The position numbers and the translations under genes are program-made. From assembly GCA_002317305.1 (NCBI GenBank), contig DCIZ01000039.1:766-5788 (forward strand): a stretch of 5,023 bases of DNA. Reading direction: 5' to 3'. Below, piece by piece: positions 1-5,020 of this stretch. Position 1 is the stretch's first letter; each line of letters opens with the position of its first letter. A model generated the notes under the pieces. It was not told the origin of the DNA and did not search any database. It saw only the letters and a program-made list of their open reading frames with translations. This DNA is from Campylobacter sp. UBA1713. Its GTDB lineage: Bacteria; Campylobacterota; Campylobacteria; Campylobacterales; Campylobacteraceae.

Positions 1-19
1 GTTTTTAGAGATGCCCTTA
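1..19. repeat. Right end of a dispersed foldback element, truncated by the window edge
   Basis: Bases 1-16 are the exact reverse complement of 2742-2757, the left terminus of the 102-bp foldback element found between the peptidase gene and aroQ. As in that copy, the terminal GCCC is followed by TTA (17-19), the presumed target triplet. The body of this copy must lie to the left of the window, so its length and whether it carries a transposase cannot be judged. The match is seen directly; calling it a transposable-element end is inference from the shared terminus and shared TTA flank. Confidence 0.6.
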
Positions 20-98
20 AAAAAAACTAGCGTGGGCTTCTAGCTTTTGCAAAATTTACGCACGCACAAAACGCCACGCTAAAAACGCCCACCTAGCT
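19..98 (-). terminator. Large intrinsic terminator at the end of the aminopeptidase-folK-flhF operon
   Basis: Read on the minus strand, the sequence just after the flhF stop folds into a long hairpin. CTAGGTGGGC (96-87) pairs with GCCCACGCTAG (37-27) with one bulged base. TTTTAGC (84-78) then pairs with GCTAGAA (44-38) with one G-U pair, and TTTTG (71-67) with CAAAA (49-45). The outer stem is followed at once by eight T residues (26-19). That is the standard layout of a rho-independent terminator, though much larger than usual. It implies that flhF is the last gene of its transcript. The T-run runs directly into the repeat end at 1-19. Confidence 0.7.
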
Positions 99-123
99 AC
101 AAAACGCCAAAAACCAAAACGTC

Positions 124-1098
124 TCACCACCAAAACGCCTGTTTTATCAAAAACTCCGGTGTCGCCGCTTCAAGCGAGCCCGCCGCCTTGTGAGTTGAGC
201 AAAAAAGAACAGAATTTTGCGTCTGGTTAAGTAGCGAAAAGACATTTCCACAACGTGTCGTCTCGTCAAATTTAGTCAAAACGATGCCACGAGGTGTCAA
301 AATTTCGTAGTTTTGCGCCGCATCTTGAAGGTCTTCTGCCTTTGCCACCACGCTTAACACAAGCAGCCTACACGGCACTTCACGCAAAGAACGGCTCAGT
401 TCAAAAAGCCCATCGCTGTCATAAGGACCCACGCCACCGCAGTCTACTATGATCTTCTCAAAGCTGTCAAGTTGCGCTAAAATTCCCTCCATGTCGTCCA
501 CACAAAAGCACGAAAAAACGCTCGCTTGCGTTATCTTGCCAAACTCATGAAGCTCGCTGTTTGGCGTAAGCGCTGAAGTGTCAAAAGAGACGATGGCTGC
601 CTTTTTGCCCCACATGAGCGCTAAGTCCATCGCCACTTTTGTCTTGCCCATGCCGCTAGGTCCCACAAGCGCTATAAACCGCTCACTCTCTAAGTCTATG
701 CTAGCATCATTTTCATAAAAAACACTCTCGCACATGCTCTCTAGCTCGCCGGGCTCTATGTCTGGATTCTCCGCCACTTTCTCTTTTAGCAACTCAAGGT
801 CATCATAACCCACGCCACTTCGCGACAAATTTGTAAAAAAGTCGCGGTGCTTTTTAAACGCTGGAAGTTGGTTTAGCGAATTTATCTTTGCCATAAGCTC
901 ATCCTTTTCGATCTCTTTCTTTGCCGCCTCTTTCGCTTCGCTCGCCTCGACAAGCTCATCACTTACATCTACGACCACCTCATAACCGCCATCGCCGACT
1001 ACTTCGCTTTTTACGAATTTTGCGTCCTCGCCAAATTTGGCAACCGCACTTTTCAAAGCCTCTGTGATGCTGTTTCCACTAAATTTAAATATTCCCAT
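124..1098 (-). CDS. flhF: Divergent, shortened FlhF-like SRP-type GTPase
   Basis: FlhF is an SRP/FtsY-class GTPase that, with FlhG, sets the position and number of polar flagella. The 324-residue product has an FlhF-like N-terminal segment (about 1-45, including a KFGEDAKFV and GGYEVVV pattern), a charged linker, and a C-terminal GTPase domain from about 140. The P-loop GPSGMGKT (146-153) and the guanine-specificity motif TKFDET (275-280) are intact. The usual DTAG motif reads DCGG (219-222), the DTYR motif reads DTSA (173-176), and the terminal TGQ..P.DIE region is replaced by THKAAGSLE. Family members are normally about 430-490 residues. The ATG is supported by AAGGAGA five bases upstream, and folK ends 16 bases before it. 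It is followed by a terminator rather than flhG. The reading frame is intact, so this is a gene with relaxed or altered constraint, not a proven pseudogene. Family assignment is good; retained GTPase activity is doubtful. Confidence 0.8.
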   Translation of the reverse strand: MGIFKFSGNSITEALKSAVAKFGEDAKFVKSEVVGDGGYEVVVDVSDELVEASEAKEAAKKEIEKDELMAKINSLNQLPAFKKHRDFFTNLSRSGVGYDDLELLKEKVAENPDIEPGELESMCESVFYENDASIDLESERFIALVGPSGMGKTKVAMDLALMWGKKAAIVSFDTSALTPNSELHEFGKITQASVFSCFCVDDMEGILAQLDSFEKIIVDCGGVGPYDSDGLFELSRSLREVPCRLLVLSVVAKAEDLQDAAQNYEILTPRGIVLTKFDETTRCGNVFSLLNQTQNSVLFCSTHKAAGSLEAATPEFLIKQAFWW

Positions 1099-1114
1099 TT
1101 TTATCTCCTTTTGG

Positions 1115-1633
1115 TCAGATAACCTTTTTTGTAATAGTCCGCCACATCTTGCCGTCTAGCCACATCTCGCCCAAAGGGACAAAGACACTCGGGCGAAGTG
1201 AAACGCCAGGGTGTGGCAGCACTAGCCTCGCACTCTTTCTAACACGCTTACTAAAGTAAAGCAAGTCAAGGTCTAGCGTGCGTGGTGCGTTTTTAAAGCT
1301 ACGTTTGCGCCCAAAGCGAATTTCCAAATTTGCCGTTATGCTTAAAATTTTTGCAGCACTTAGTGAGCTTTTTACCCACACGACTGCGTTCAGAAAGTCG
1401 CTCTGTTCTACAAAGCCAAAAGCGGCGTTTTTTAGTAGCACTGAGCTCTCTTTTACAAAAAACCGCTTGTCTTTTTTTAGCCTTAAAAGCACACGTTCAA
1501 AGCGTTTTTTCGTCTCGCCTACATTGCCACCAAAGCCGATGATGACGCTGTTTTTATAGCACTCTCCGCCCAAAAAACGAGAGGGAAAAAACCGCGACCT
1601 CACCACGCACCTAAGCCCGCTTAACTTTTCCAC
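1115..1633 (-). CDS. folK: 2-amino-4-hydroxy-6-hydroxymethyldihydropteridine pyrophosphokinase (HPPK)
   Basis: HPPK transfers pyrophosphate from ATP to 6-hydroxymethyl-7,8-dihydropterin, the step before dihydropteroate synthase in folate synthesis, in the cytosol. In the 172-residue product the family motifs come in order: GFGGNVG (33-39), DFLNAVV (79-85), GRKR followed by PRTLDLDLLY (108-126) with the two magnesium-binding aspartates of DLD, and LPHPGV with VPLGE (139-156). An N-terminal stretch of about 30 residues precedes the usual HPPK start; I recall Campylobacter homologues having a similar one. I chose GTG at 1633 because AGGTGA lies five bases upstream. An in-frame GTG at 1642 would add three residues and overlap the peptidase stop, but has no good ribosome binding site. 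The gene begins one base after the peptidase stop and ends 16 bases before flhF, so the three are probably co-transcribed and translationally coupled. Confidence 0.92.
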   Translation of the reverse strand: MEKLSGLRCVVRSRFFPSRFLGGECYKNSVIIGFGGNVGETKKRFERVLLRLKKDKRFFVKESSVLLKNAAFGFVEQSDFLNAVVWVKSSLSAAKILSITANLEIRFGRKRSFKNAPRTLDLDLLYFSKRVRKSARLVLPHPGVSLRPSVFVPLGEMWLDGKMWRTITKKVI

Positions 1634-1634
1634 A

Positions 1635-2654
1635 CTACTCACCTAAAATTTCAAAGCCGTCTTCTGTAACGACCACCACGTCCTCGACTCGCACGCCAAA
1701 TTTGCCCTCGAGGTAAATTCCGGGCTCTACGCTAAAAACCATTCCCTTTTCTAGCACCGTTTGGCTAGTAGCACTGATGCGTGGAAGCTCGTGAATGTCT
1801 AGCCCTACGCCGTGCCCAGTGGAGTGAAAAAACGCCTCGCCAAAACCAGCACGCACCACCACCTCGCGCGCTGCTGCATCTACCTCGCACGCAAGTGCGC
1901 CCGGCTTTACTTTGCTAAAAGCTGCCTTTTGTGCCTCTGCCACCACCGCGTAAATTTCAGCACGAAAAGCATCGTCAAAACGCCCCGCTTTGTCAAAGAC
2001 AAAACCTTCAAAAAACTGCGCCGTGCGCGTCCTGTCTGAGCAGTAGCCCTCAAACTTTATGCCTGCGTCAAAAAGTAGCAAATCGCCCTCACGCAAATTT
2101 GCGTTTGACGGCAAGGCATGGGCTTTTGCGGCGTTTGCATTTAGTGCTGTGATGGGCGCAAAGCTTAACTCAAAAGCGCCTCTTTCACGCAAAATTTCTT
2201 CAGCGGTAAAGTTTAGCTCACGCTCGCTTAGTCCTGCTTTTAACGCACTAGCAAACGCACTAAATTTAGCCCTGCCTAACTCGTGAGCACGGCGAAGTTT
2301 TGCCACCTCGCTTGGCGACTTTACCATGCGTTTTTTGTGGCTAAAATTTGCCTCTGGCAAAAGCGAAACGTCCCACTTTTTTAGCTCATCAAAGGCAAAA
2401 ACGCTAAACTCACACGGGTCAAAAATGAGCTCTTTTACACCGCACTTTTTGACTAACTCGCCCGCACTTTTTGCCAGCTCGCTAGCGCAAATGACCTCAA
2501 CGTCGCCCTTTACACTCTCACGTGCTTCAAAGGCGTAACGCCCGTCTGTTAAAAAAAACTTCTCGCCATTTAAATTTAAAAAAATGGCGTTGTCGCACGA
2601 ATAACCACTCTCAAAAAACAACGCACTTTCGCTTTTTGATATAAAATTTTTCAT
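1635..2654 (-). CDS. pepQ: M24-family Xaa-Pro aminopeptidase/dipeptidase (PepP/PepQ type)
   Basis: This dinuclear-metal peptidase is predicted to remove N-terminal residues before proline (aminopeptidase P) or to split Xaa-Pro dipeptides (prolidase) in the cytosol. The 339-residue product has a creatinase/prolidase N-terminal domain (about 1-105) and a pita-bread catalytic domain. All five metal ligands are present: Asp196 and Asp207 (FDAGIKFEGYCSD), His281 (STGHGVGLDIHELPR), Glu310 (SVEPGIY) and Glu324 (RVED). His179 and His288 fit the conserved active-site histidines. A GTG at 2666 would add four residues, but the ATG at 2654 is better placed, with AAAGG about ten bases upstream. The length is short compared with E. 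coli PepP (441) and typical of small epsilonproteobacterial versions. It heads the tight peptidase-folK-flhF unit. Sequence alone does not separate PepP from PepQ activity, so the symbol is provisional. Confidence 0.85.
   Translation of the reverse strand: MKNFISKSESALFFESGYSCDNAIFLNLNGEKFFLTDGRYAFEARESVKGDVEVICASELAKSAGELVKKCGVKELIFDPCEFSVFAFDELKKWDVSLLPEANFSHKKRMVKSPSEVAKLRRAHELGRAKFSAFASALKAGLSERELNFTAEEILRERGAFELSFAPITALNANAAKAHALPSNANLREGDLLLFDAGIKFEGYCSDRTRTAQFFEGFVFDKAGRFDDAFRAEIYAVVAEAQKAAFSKVKPGALACEVDAAAREVVVRAGFGEAFFHSTGHGVGLDIHELPRISATSQTVLEKGMVFSVEPGIYLEGKFGVRVEDVVVVTEDGFEILGE
1639..1644 (-). promoter_or_regulatory. Ribosome binding site of folK, overlapping the end of the peptidase gene
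   Basis: AGGTGA on the minus strand overlaps the last codons of the upstream peptidase gene and lies five bases before GTG at 1633. It complements the 3' end of 16S rRNA (GGAGGTGA type) and decides the folK start in favour of 1633 over the GTG at 1642, which lies inside this site. Confidence 0.55.
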
Positions 2655-2738
2655 TCTCTTTGCCACCTTTGCAAATTTAAACTAAAAGCTAAAATCCAAC
2701 AACAGGGCTTGTTAGCCCCGTCCTCGCAAATTTTAAAT

Positions 2739-2846
2739 TTAGGGCATCTCTAAAAACCAGTTTGGCTTGATTTCTCGGCGTTAGCCGAAGTTTCTAGTAA
2801 AGCAAGCCACCCAAATTTATTAAGTGGTATTTTAGAGTTGCCCTTA
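2739..2846. mobile_element. 102-bp MITE-like foldback element with TTA flanks, inserted at the aroQ stop codon
   Basis: The element proper is 2742-2843. Its ends are GGGCATCTCTAAAA (2742-2755) and, in inverse orientation, GGGCAACTCTAAAA (2843-2830), matching at 13 of 14 positions. TTA lies on both sides (2739-2741 and 2844-2846), consistent with a 3-bp target duplication. The inside is also palindromic with bulges: GGCTTG (2763-2768) pairs with CAAGCC (2803-2808), and TCGGC-GTTA-GCCGA (2775-2788) forms the central hairpin. There is no coding capacity. The right TTA is the complement of the aroQ TAA stop, so insertion left the AroQ protein unchanged. A 3-bp T-N-A target would fit some IS5-type elements, but no family is assigned. 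The element could also act as a terminator or mRNA-end structure for aroQ. Confidence 0.65.
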
Positions 2847-3338
2847 CCTCTGTTGTCTGTTGCCAGCGGCGTTTTGTTGCTCTTCGATGAATTTTATCTG
2901 CTCGAAAATTTGGATCATGCCCAAAGTCGCAAGGTAGTAACTAAGCGGTCCAAAGCCGCTTATTTGTCCAGCCGTAACTGGTGCTGTCATGCTCTTTTGG
3001 CGAAACTCCTCACGTCCGTGAATGTTGCTCATGTGGACTTCTATAACAGGAATTTGGACAGCAGAAAGCGCATCTCTAATGGCGATAGATGTGTGAGCAT
3101 AAGCGGCAGGGTTTATGATGATGCCGTCAAATTCGCCCATGCACTCTTGGATTTTGTCTACTATCTCGCCTTCATAGTTGCTTTGGAAAAATTCAATGTC
3201 CAAATTTGCCTGATTCGCTAGCGTTTTCATCTGGTTGTGAATGGCTTCCATGCTGATGTTGCCGTAGTGTCTCGGGTCTCTTTTGCCTAAAATGTTGATG
3301 TTTGGTCCTTGTATAACCATGATTCTTTGCTTTGCCAT
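2844..3338 (-). CDS. aroQ: Type II 3-dehydroquinate dehydratase
   Basis: AroQ removes water from 3-dehydroquinate to give 3-dehydroshikimate, the third step of the shikimate pathway, as a cytosolic dodecamer. The 164-residue product contains the complete type II signature: GPNINILG (11-18); the mobile lid with catalytic Arg20 and Tyr25 (KRDPRHYG); [14 protein letters not shown] (50-63); [10 protein letters not shown] with Asn76 and His82; and [13 protein letters not shown] with His102. It is slightly longer than the usual 145-150 residues because of a polar Gln/Asn/Arg-rich tail after about 152. The ATG has AAAGGA about six bases upstream. The gene is divergent from ribA. Its TAA stop coincides with the TTA flank of the foldback element, and about 190 bases separate it from the peptidase gene, so co-transcription with that operon is possible but not evident. 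The family call is certain. Confidence 0.97.
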   Translation of the reverse strand: MAKQRIMVIQGPNINILGKRDPRHYGNISMEAIHNQMKTLANQANLDIEFFQSNYEGEIVDKIQECMGEFDGIIINPAAYAHTSIAIRDALSAVQIPVIEVHMSNIHGREEFRQKSMTAPVTAGQISGFGPLSYYLATLGMIQIFEQIKFIEEQQNAAGNRQQR

Positions 3339-3364
3339 TTTGGTCCTTTAAGTAAAATAAAACC

Positions 3365-3381
3365 TAATTTTACTAAAATTA
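3365..3381. promoter_or_regulatory. Perfect 17-bp dyad in the divergent aroQ/ribA promoter region
   Basis: TAATTTTA-C-TAAAATTA is a perfect inverted repeat with a one-base centre, located between the divergent aroQ and ribA starts. Each arm contains TAAAAT in opposite orientations, so it could be an operator, a pair of back-to-back -10 boxes, or a chance dyad in A+T-rich DNA. No known binding motif is recognised with confidence. Confidence 0.35.
3367..3372 (-). promoter_or_regulatory. Candidate -10 box for aroQ
   Basis: TAAAAT on the minus strand, about 28 bases before the aroQ ATG, would give a leader of roughly 20 bases carrying the AAAGGA ribosome binding site. The surrounding sequence is T-rich with no clear -35, as is usual in Campylobacter. 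It coincides with one arm of the 17-bp dyad. In such A+T-rich DNA this is only a moderate call. Confidence 0.4.
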
Positions 3382-3395
3382 AGCTAAATTTTCGC

Positions 3396-3401
3396 TATAA
3401 T
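3396..3401 (+). promoter_or_regulatory. -10 box of the ribA promoter
   Basis: A perfect TATAAT preceded by TTTTCGC lies 28 bases before the ribA ATG. A start of transcription near 3408 would give a short leader with the AAGGA ribosome binding site at 3414-3418. No proper -35 is visible, only A+T-rich sequence, matching the known Campylobacter vegetative promoter style. The same TTTTCGCTA(T/A)AAT arrangement recurs at 4850. Confidence 0.7.
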
Positions 3402-3423
3402 AAAATAAAAGTTAAGGAAAAAC

Positions 3424-3975
3424 ATGAAAATTTCAAACATAGCAAATTTGCCAACACGCTTTGGCACGTTTAAAATTCAGTCGTTTAGCGAAAACGACAA
3501 AGACCATCTAGCCATATTTTTTGGCGACTTAACAGGCGTGGTGAATCTTCGCGTTCATTCGGAGTGCCTCACAGGAGACGCGCTCGGCTCGCTAAAATGC
3601 GACTGCGGCGCACAGCTAAACGCCGCACTAGAATACATAGCAAAAAACGGCGGACTGCTCATTTACCTACGTCAAGAGGGACGCAACATAGGACTTTTTA
3701 ACAAAGTAAACGCCTACGCACTTCAAGACACAGGGCTAGACACTGTGGAGGCAAACCACGCACTTGGTTTTGGTGCGGACGAGCGCACTTACGAAGTGGC
3801 TGAAGAGATTTTGCGATTTTATGGCATAACAAAGGTAAATTTACTCTCAAACAACCAGGCAAAACTCGCCTCGCTAAAAGAGGTCGTCAGTCGCACGCCG
3901 CTAATAGTAGGCAAAAACAAATTTAACGAAGATTATTTTCGTGTTAAAAAAGAGCAGATGGGGCATCTTTTGTAA
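3424..3975 (+). CDS. ribA: GTP cyclohydrolase II
   Basis: RibA opens the imidazole ring of GTP, releasing formate and pyrophosphate and giving the diaminopyrimidine that begins riboflavin synthesis. The 183-residue product is a stand-alone GCHII without a fused RibB domain (E. coli RibA is 196). It opens with the family's LPTRFGTF pattern (9-16). The zinc ligands are Cys48, Cys59 and Cys61 in SECLTGDALGSLKCDCG. RQEGRNIGLFNKVNAYALQD (83-102) and DTVEANHALGFGADER (106-121) follow, with Asp119 and Arg121 matching the catalytic Asp126/Arg128 of E. coli. The usual TNNP.K motif reads SNNQAK (142-147). The ATG has AAGGA six bases upstream and a clear -10 box at 3396. ubiE follows 28 bases after the stop, probably on the same transcript. 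The family call is secure. Confidence 0.96.
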   Translation: MKISNIANLPTRFGTFKIQSFSENDKDHLAIFFGDLTGVVNLRVHSECLTGDALGSLKCDCGAQLNAALEYIAKNGGLLIYLRQEGRNIGLFNKVNAYALQDTGLDTVEANHALGFGADERTYEVAEEILRFYGITKVNLLSNNQAKLASLKEVVSRTPLIVGKNKFNEDYFRVKKEQMGHLL

Positions 3976-3990
3976 ATTCGAAAAACAAAA

Positions 3991-3996
3991 AAAAGG
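3991..3996 (+). promoter_or_regulatory. Ribosome binding site that fixes the ubiE start
   Basis: AAAGGA lies seven bases before ATG 4004. It shows that translation starts there, not at the in-frame GTG at 3941, which is inside ribA and would add 21 residues of non-family sequence. Confidence 0.7.
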
Positions 3997-4003
3997 AATT
4001 CAA

Positions 4004-4723
4004 ATGGACAAACAAAAACAAATAGTAGAGATGTTTAACGAAATAGCGCCCACTTATGACAAAGCAAACGCCGTTTTGAGCTTTGGGATAGACGAGCGGT
4101 GGCGAGTGAGTGCGGTAAAACACGTGCTAGACAAATTTACCAGCGAAAGCGACAAAAGCCAAATTTGCGTGGCTGACATAGCCTGTGGCACGGGCGACAT
4201 GGTGGGCGTGTGGCGCGTAAGTGCTGAAAAACACGGGCTAAAAGTGGGGCGAATTTTAGGCATCGACCCGAGCGTAGAGATGCTAAAAGTGGCACGAACC
4301 AAATTTGCGGACGTGGAGTTTTTGGAGGGTTTTGCTGACGACACAGGACAGGCGACGGGCGAATTTGACTTTGTTAGCATAAGTTATGGCATCCGAAATG
4401 TAGTAGCGCTAGATGCGGCTTTGGCGGAGTTTTTTCGCATCCTAAAAAGCGGCGGAAGGCTAGTAGTGCTAGAATTTACCAAACGCAAAAAAGGCGGCGT
4501 GGTGGCGTTTTGCCGCGACTTTTACTTGCGTAAAATGTTGCCACTCATAGGCGGATTTTTGAGCCGTAACCGTGCGGCGTATGAGTATTTGCCTAGCAGC
4601 ATCGAGACTTTTTTGGACACGGAGAGTTTTTGCGAGAGGCTAAAAGCGGCGGGCTTTGAGGTGGAGGAGGCAAAGGGCTTTAGCTTTGATGTGAGCACGA
4701 TGTTTGTGGCAAAAAAGCCGTAA
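4004..4723 (+). CDS. ubiE: Demethylmenaquinone (UbiE/MenG-type) C-methyltransferase
   Basis: The enzyme uses S-adenosylmethionine to methylate the quinone ring in the last step of menaquinone synthesis, supplying the quinone of anaerobic and microaerobic respiration; epsilonproteobacteria make menaquinone, not ubiquinone. The 239-residue product matches the family from end to end: MFNEIAPTYDKANAVLSFGID (10-30, first UbiE/COQ5 signature), SAM-binding VADIACGTGDM (56-66), ILGIDPSVEML (84-94), FDFVSISYGIRNV (121-133, second signature), FFRILKSGGRLVVLEFTK (143-160) and AYEYLPSSIETF (192-203). Start ATG 4004 is chosen because the protein begins at the conserved motif and has a good ribosome binding site. 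It lies 28 bases after ribA with no terminator between, so the two are probably co-transcribed. No gene follows directly; the stop runs into AAGGTGA and an 18-codon ORF. Confidence 0.95.
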   Translation: MDKQKQIVEMFNEIAPTYDKANAVLSFGIDERWRVSAVKHVLDKFTSESDKSQICVADIACGTGDMVGVWRVSAEKHGLKVGRILGIDPSVEMLKVARTKFADVEFLEGFADDTGQATGEFDFVSISYGIRNVVALDAALAEFFRILKSGGRLVVLEFTKRKKGGVVAFCRDFYLRKMLPLIGGFLSRNRAAYEYLPSSIETFLDTESFCERLKAAGFEVEEAKGFSFDVSTMFVAKKP

Positions 4724-4849
4724 GGTGAATTTTATGCTGTCATTTACAAGGGGTTGTGTTAGCGAAGCGAAGAATCTCCTGAAATTTTAGGGCGTAGAAT
4801 CTACAAATTTAAAAATATCAAGAATCAATAAACTTTAAGCTTTTTTCGC
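4724..4849. other. Intergenic stretch after ubiE with a 41-bp dispersed-repeat-like segment
   Basis: No conventional gene is visible here. TGTCATT (4738-4744) and AGCGAAGCGAAGAATCTC (4761-4778) together resemble the phrase GTCATTCTGAGCGAAGCGAAG(AATCT) that I recall as dispersed in many unrelated bacterial genomes, here split by 16 extra bases. AGAATCT recurs at 4796-4802 inside a small hairpin, GTAGA-A-TCTAC (4794-4804). An 18-codon ORF (4734-4790) has a good ribosome binding site, AAGGTGA at 4722-4728, but no recognisable product. No convincing intrinsic terminator for ubiE is seen. Confidence 0.35.
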
Positions 4850-4855
4850 TAAAAT
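4850..4855 (+). promoter_or_regulatory. -10 box of a micropeptide transcript
   Basis: TAAAAT preceded by TTTTTTCGC lies about 58 bases before the ATG at 4913. The context (T-run, CGC, TAAAAT) is nearly the same as that of the ribA promoter. Transcription would begin near 4861-4863 and give a leader of about 50 bases. That leader contains a possible stem (CGAG at 4869-4872 with CTCG at 4882-4885) and GGTAG twice (4872-4876 and 4900-4904). Confidence 0.6.
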
Positions 4856-4912
4856 GTCAGAAGCATTACGAGGTAGTTGCCGCTCGGTGTTTTGGGAAAG
4901 GTAGCTAAAGAT

Positions 4913-5020
4913 ATGAAAAAATATATTCAGAAGATAAGCGCCGTTATCGATGTTTTGCTGAAAATTTGCAAACTCATAACAAGAATTATTGAACTGCTAA
5001 AACAGCTCAATATTCTTTAA
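4913..5020 (+). CDS. 35-residue amphipathic micropeptide, candidate type I toxin or membrane-active peptide
   Basis: I do not recognise this as a named protein. The peptide starts MKKYIQKISAV and ends ELLKQLNIL. From residue 5 on, hydrophobic residues recur every seven positions in four columns: I5/I12/C19/I26, I8/L15/I22/L29, V11/I18/I25/L32 and V14/L21/L28/L35. Polar or charged residues fill the opposite face (Q6/D13/K20/E27 and K17/R24/Q31). Net charge is about +5. This unbroken helical pattern is unlikely in a chance ORF. It has its own promoter (4850) and a weak ribosome binding site (AAAGG, 4897-4901, about 11 bases from the ATG). Small cationic hydrophobic peptides behind a structured leader are typical of type I toxin genes such as AapA of Helicobacter, but no homology to AapA is claimed. 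A coiled-coil oligomer or a signalling peptide are alternatives. No antisense RNA is established. Confidence 0.5.
   Translation: MKKYIQKISAVIDVLLKICKLITRIIELLKQLNIL

Noticed and set aside
1278..2538. Several open frames of 70-93 codons on the plus strand opposite folK and the peptidase gene
   Set aside because: They lie antisense to two confidently identified genes, have no family motifs and show compositions expected from the complementary strand.
2705..2718. Hairpin GGGCT-TGTT-AGCCC between the foldback element and the peptidase gene, considered as an aroQ terminator
   Set aside because: The stem is only five base pairs and no T-run follows on the minus strand, so termination is not supported.
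2742..2843. CRISPR repeat or riboswitch as an explanation for the structured DNA behind aroQ
   Set aside because: There is no repeat-spacer array, the structure lies at a gene end rather than in a leader, and terminal inverted repeats with TTA flanks fit a transposable foldback better.
2838..3221. 127-codon plus-strand frame opposite aroQ
   Set aside because: aroQ on the minus strand has every catalytic motif; this frame is its complement and has no recognisable domain.
3941..4003. N-terminal extension of ubiE from GTG 3941
   Set aside because: It overlaps ribA, adds 21 residues absent from the family, and the ATG at 4004 has a good ribosome binding site and begins right before the conserved motif.
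4054..4380. 108-codon minus-strand frame inside ubiE
   Set aside because: It is antisense to conserved UbiE motifs and is Ser/Thr/Pro-rich low-complexity sequence typical of shadow frames.
4794..4804. GTAGA-A-TCTAC hairpin as a terminator for ribA-ubiE
   Set aside because: The loop is a single base and no T-run follows, so it would not form a stable terminator.
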